Shown piece after piece: positions 5,838 through 6,786 of a stretch of 6,786 nt of DNA. Source of the DNA: Candidatus Troglogloeales bacterium (GTDB lineage: Bacteria > Nitrospirota > Nitrospiria > SBBL01 > SBBT01); NCBI GenBank assembly GCA_005239595.1, contig SBBT01000073.1, positions 1-6,786 on the forward strand, written 5' to 3'. The notes under the pieces are model-generated. The model worked only from the letters and a program-made list of their open reading frames with translations. It was not told the origin of the DNA and searched no databases. Numbering within the stretch: the stretch's first letter is position 1; each line of letters begins with the position of its first letter. A program made the position numbers and the translations under genes.

Positions 5838-6713
5838 ATGCAGGGGATGACCGGCTATGGGCGCGCGGAGGGGAGATTTCGAGGCCGTTCCTTGGTGGTG
5901 GAGCTCCGGTCGGTCAACCACCGCTATTGTGATCTGGCTGTCCGTCTTCCCAAACATCTCTCGCCGTTTGAAGAGACGGTTAAAAAGAAGGTGGCGGCCC
6001 GCTTTGTAAGAGGACATATCGAGGTCTCTGTCAGCTTCAACGGCACATCGGCAGGCTTAAAACGATATGAACTTGACCTTCCATCAGCGGAAGCCTATTA
6101 TCGTATCCTCAAGAAGCTGAAGGCGGCCTTACACTTAAAGGGCGAGGTTGACCTGGGATTGTTGAGTTACTTTAAAGAGATGATAACCGTTTCAGAACCG
6201 GTTGAGCCATTAGAATCCGTGAGACCCGTTTTTGACCGGACGCTGAACCGCGGGATACTGGCCTTGGAGAAGATGCGACGCGAGGAGGGGAGGGGGCTTG
6301 CCGTTGATCTGGCGGCGCGGTTTCGCCATCTTTCAGAAACGCTTCAGTTCATTGAGACCCAGAGGGTTGTGGTCGTTCAATCCCACCATCAACGGCTTAA
6401 AACGAGGGTCTCTGAACTGGCAAAAGATGTCCCAGTAGACCCGAATCGGTTGGCGCAAGAAATTGCAATTCTTGCGGATCGGTGTGACATTAGTGAAGAG
6501 GTGGTCCGGCTGGGGATTCTCTTGGAACAATGTCAGAAGACGTTTAGGAAAAAAGAGGCGATCGGCAGGACGTTGGAGTTTCTACTGCAGGAAATAAATC
6601 GCGAGGTCAACACCATTGGTTCGAAGGCCAATGACGCCGATATTTCGCTGCATGTGGTGGCCATGAAAAGCGAACTTGAGAAAATCAGGGAACAGGTGCA
6701 GAACATCGAGTAG
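5838..6713 (+). CDS. yicC: YicC-family endoribonuclease
   Basis: 291 residues. The YicC family is widespread and has been reported as an endoribonuclease taking part in RNA turnover, including small-RNA decay in E. coli. The N-terminal domain opens with the family hallmark MTGYGRAEG (4-12), followed by ELRSVNHRYCDLAVRLP (22-38) and FVRGHIEVSVSF (56-67). The C-terminal domain (~200-291) carries RLAQEIAILADRCDISEEVVRL (204-225), GRTLEFLLQEINREVNTIGSK (243-263) and the typical end KSELEKIREQVQNIE (277-291). ATG 5838 is chosen because the protein then starts with the family N-terminus. One departure: the RLxxH position that I recall as histidine in E. coli YicC is leucine here (L228). The gene is followed after 7 bases by gmk, an arrangement common in bacteria. 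Confidence 0.94.
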   Translation: MQGMTGYGRAEGRFRGRSLVVELRSVNHRYCDLAVRLPKHLSPFEETVKKKVAARFVRGHIEVSVSFNGTSAGLKRYELDLPSAEAYYRILKKLKAALHLKGEVDLGLLSYFKEMITVSEPVEPLESVRPVFDRTLNRGILALEKMRREEGRGLAVDLAARFRHLSETLQFIETQRVVVVQSHHQRLKTRVSELAKDVPVDPNRLAQEIAILADRCDISEEVVRLGILLEQCQKTFRKKEAIGRTLEFLLQEINREVNTIGSKANDADISLHVVAMKSELEKIREQVQNIE

Positions 6714-6718
6714 GGGAG
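6712..6718 (+). promoter_or_regulatory. Ribosome binding site of gmk
   Basis: AGGGGAG overlaps the yicC stop codon and lies just before ATG 6721, indicating coupled translation of yicC and gmk. Confidence 0.55.
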
Positions 6719-6720
6719 AC

Positions 6721-6786
6721 ATGACCGGAAGAAAGGGAATTATATTTGTGATATCGGCCCCCTCGGGTGCCGGGAAAACCTCTCTC
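6721..6786 (+). CDS. gmk: Guanylate kinase, N-terminal 22 residues (cut by window end)
   Basis: Only the start is visible. The sequence GIIFVISAPSGAGKTSL (residues 6-22) is the hallmark N-terminus of guanylate kinase: a beta strand leading into the P-loop SGAGKTS, with K19 as the phosphate-binding lysine. The enzyme phosphorylates GMP to GDP using ATP in the cytoplasm and is essential for guanine nucleotide supply. It lies 7 bases after yicC with its ribosome binding site overlapping the yicC stop, so both are transcribed from the promoter at 5778-5807. The yicC-gmk order, often followed by rpoZ, is widely conserved and supports the call despite the short fragment. Confidence 0.92.
   Translation, partial: MTGRKGIIFVISAPSGAGKTSL

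Noticed and set aside
1..6786. CRISPR array, tRNA, transposon ends or toxin-antitoxin pair
   Set aside because: I looked for regular direct repeats, cloverleaf-like segments, terminal inverted repeats and small gene pairs on both strands and saw none; almost all sequence is accounted for by ordinary genes.

Overview
The window is a compact stretch of bacterial chromosome with seven complete or near-complete genes and a gene fragment at each edge. Nearly every base is coding, gaps are 1 to about 115 bp, and no rRNA, tRNA, insertion sequence, CRISPR array or phage gene is visible. The gene content fits a Gram-negative-type bacterium: a YicC-type RNase next to guanylate kinase, an ACT-ACT-HAD SerB, a short MBL hydrolase, a prokaryotic HDAC and a YggX-like protein. 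The protein style is reminiscent of Nitrospirota or deltaproteobacterial lineages, but that is an impression from memory and not a result.

Layout. Left block (+): the C-terminal end of an unrecognised protein, then an MBL-fold (glyoxalase II/YcbL-like) hydrolase starting 1 bp after its stop, then a histone-deacetylase-family amidohydrolase 22 bp further on; these three look like one transcript. It converges on serB (-), with only 16 bp between the stop codons. serB and the next gene diverge from a ~115 bp region holding two back-to-back sigma70-type promoters. The rightward one (TTGACA-N17-TATACT) drives a three-gene operon: a tandem-domain SagB/ThcOx-type nitroreductase, a small YggX-like protein with four cysteines, and nth (endonuclease III), whose GTG start overlaps the stop of the yggX-like gene. 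A terminator-like hairpin lies inside the 3' end of nth, followed at once by a second near-consensus promoter (TTGACA-N18-TACAAT) for yicC and gmk, the latter cut by the window end.

Most of this is housekeeping: serine synthesis, base-excision repair, RNA turnover and GMP phosphorylation. I do not see a clear new defence or mobile system. The points worth a second look are: (1) the two-domain SagB-like protein, whose two halves keep different parts of the nitroreductase signature and which has no YcaO or precursor peptide in view; (2) the overlapping yggX-like/nth pair, which recalls the mutY-yggX neighbourhood of E. coli; and (3) the nth 3' end, where a run of seven A's sits one base short of an ideal stop codon directly before the terminator, so the annotated tail may reflect a frameshift or slippage.
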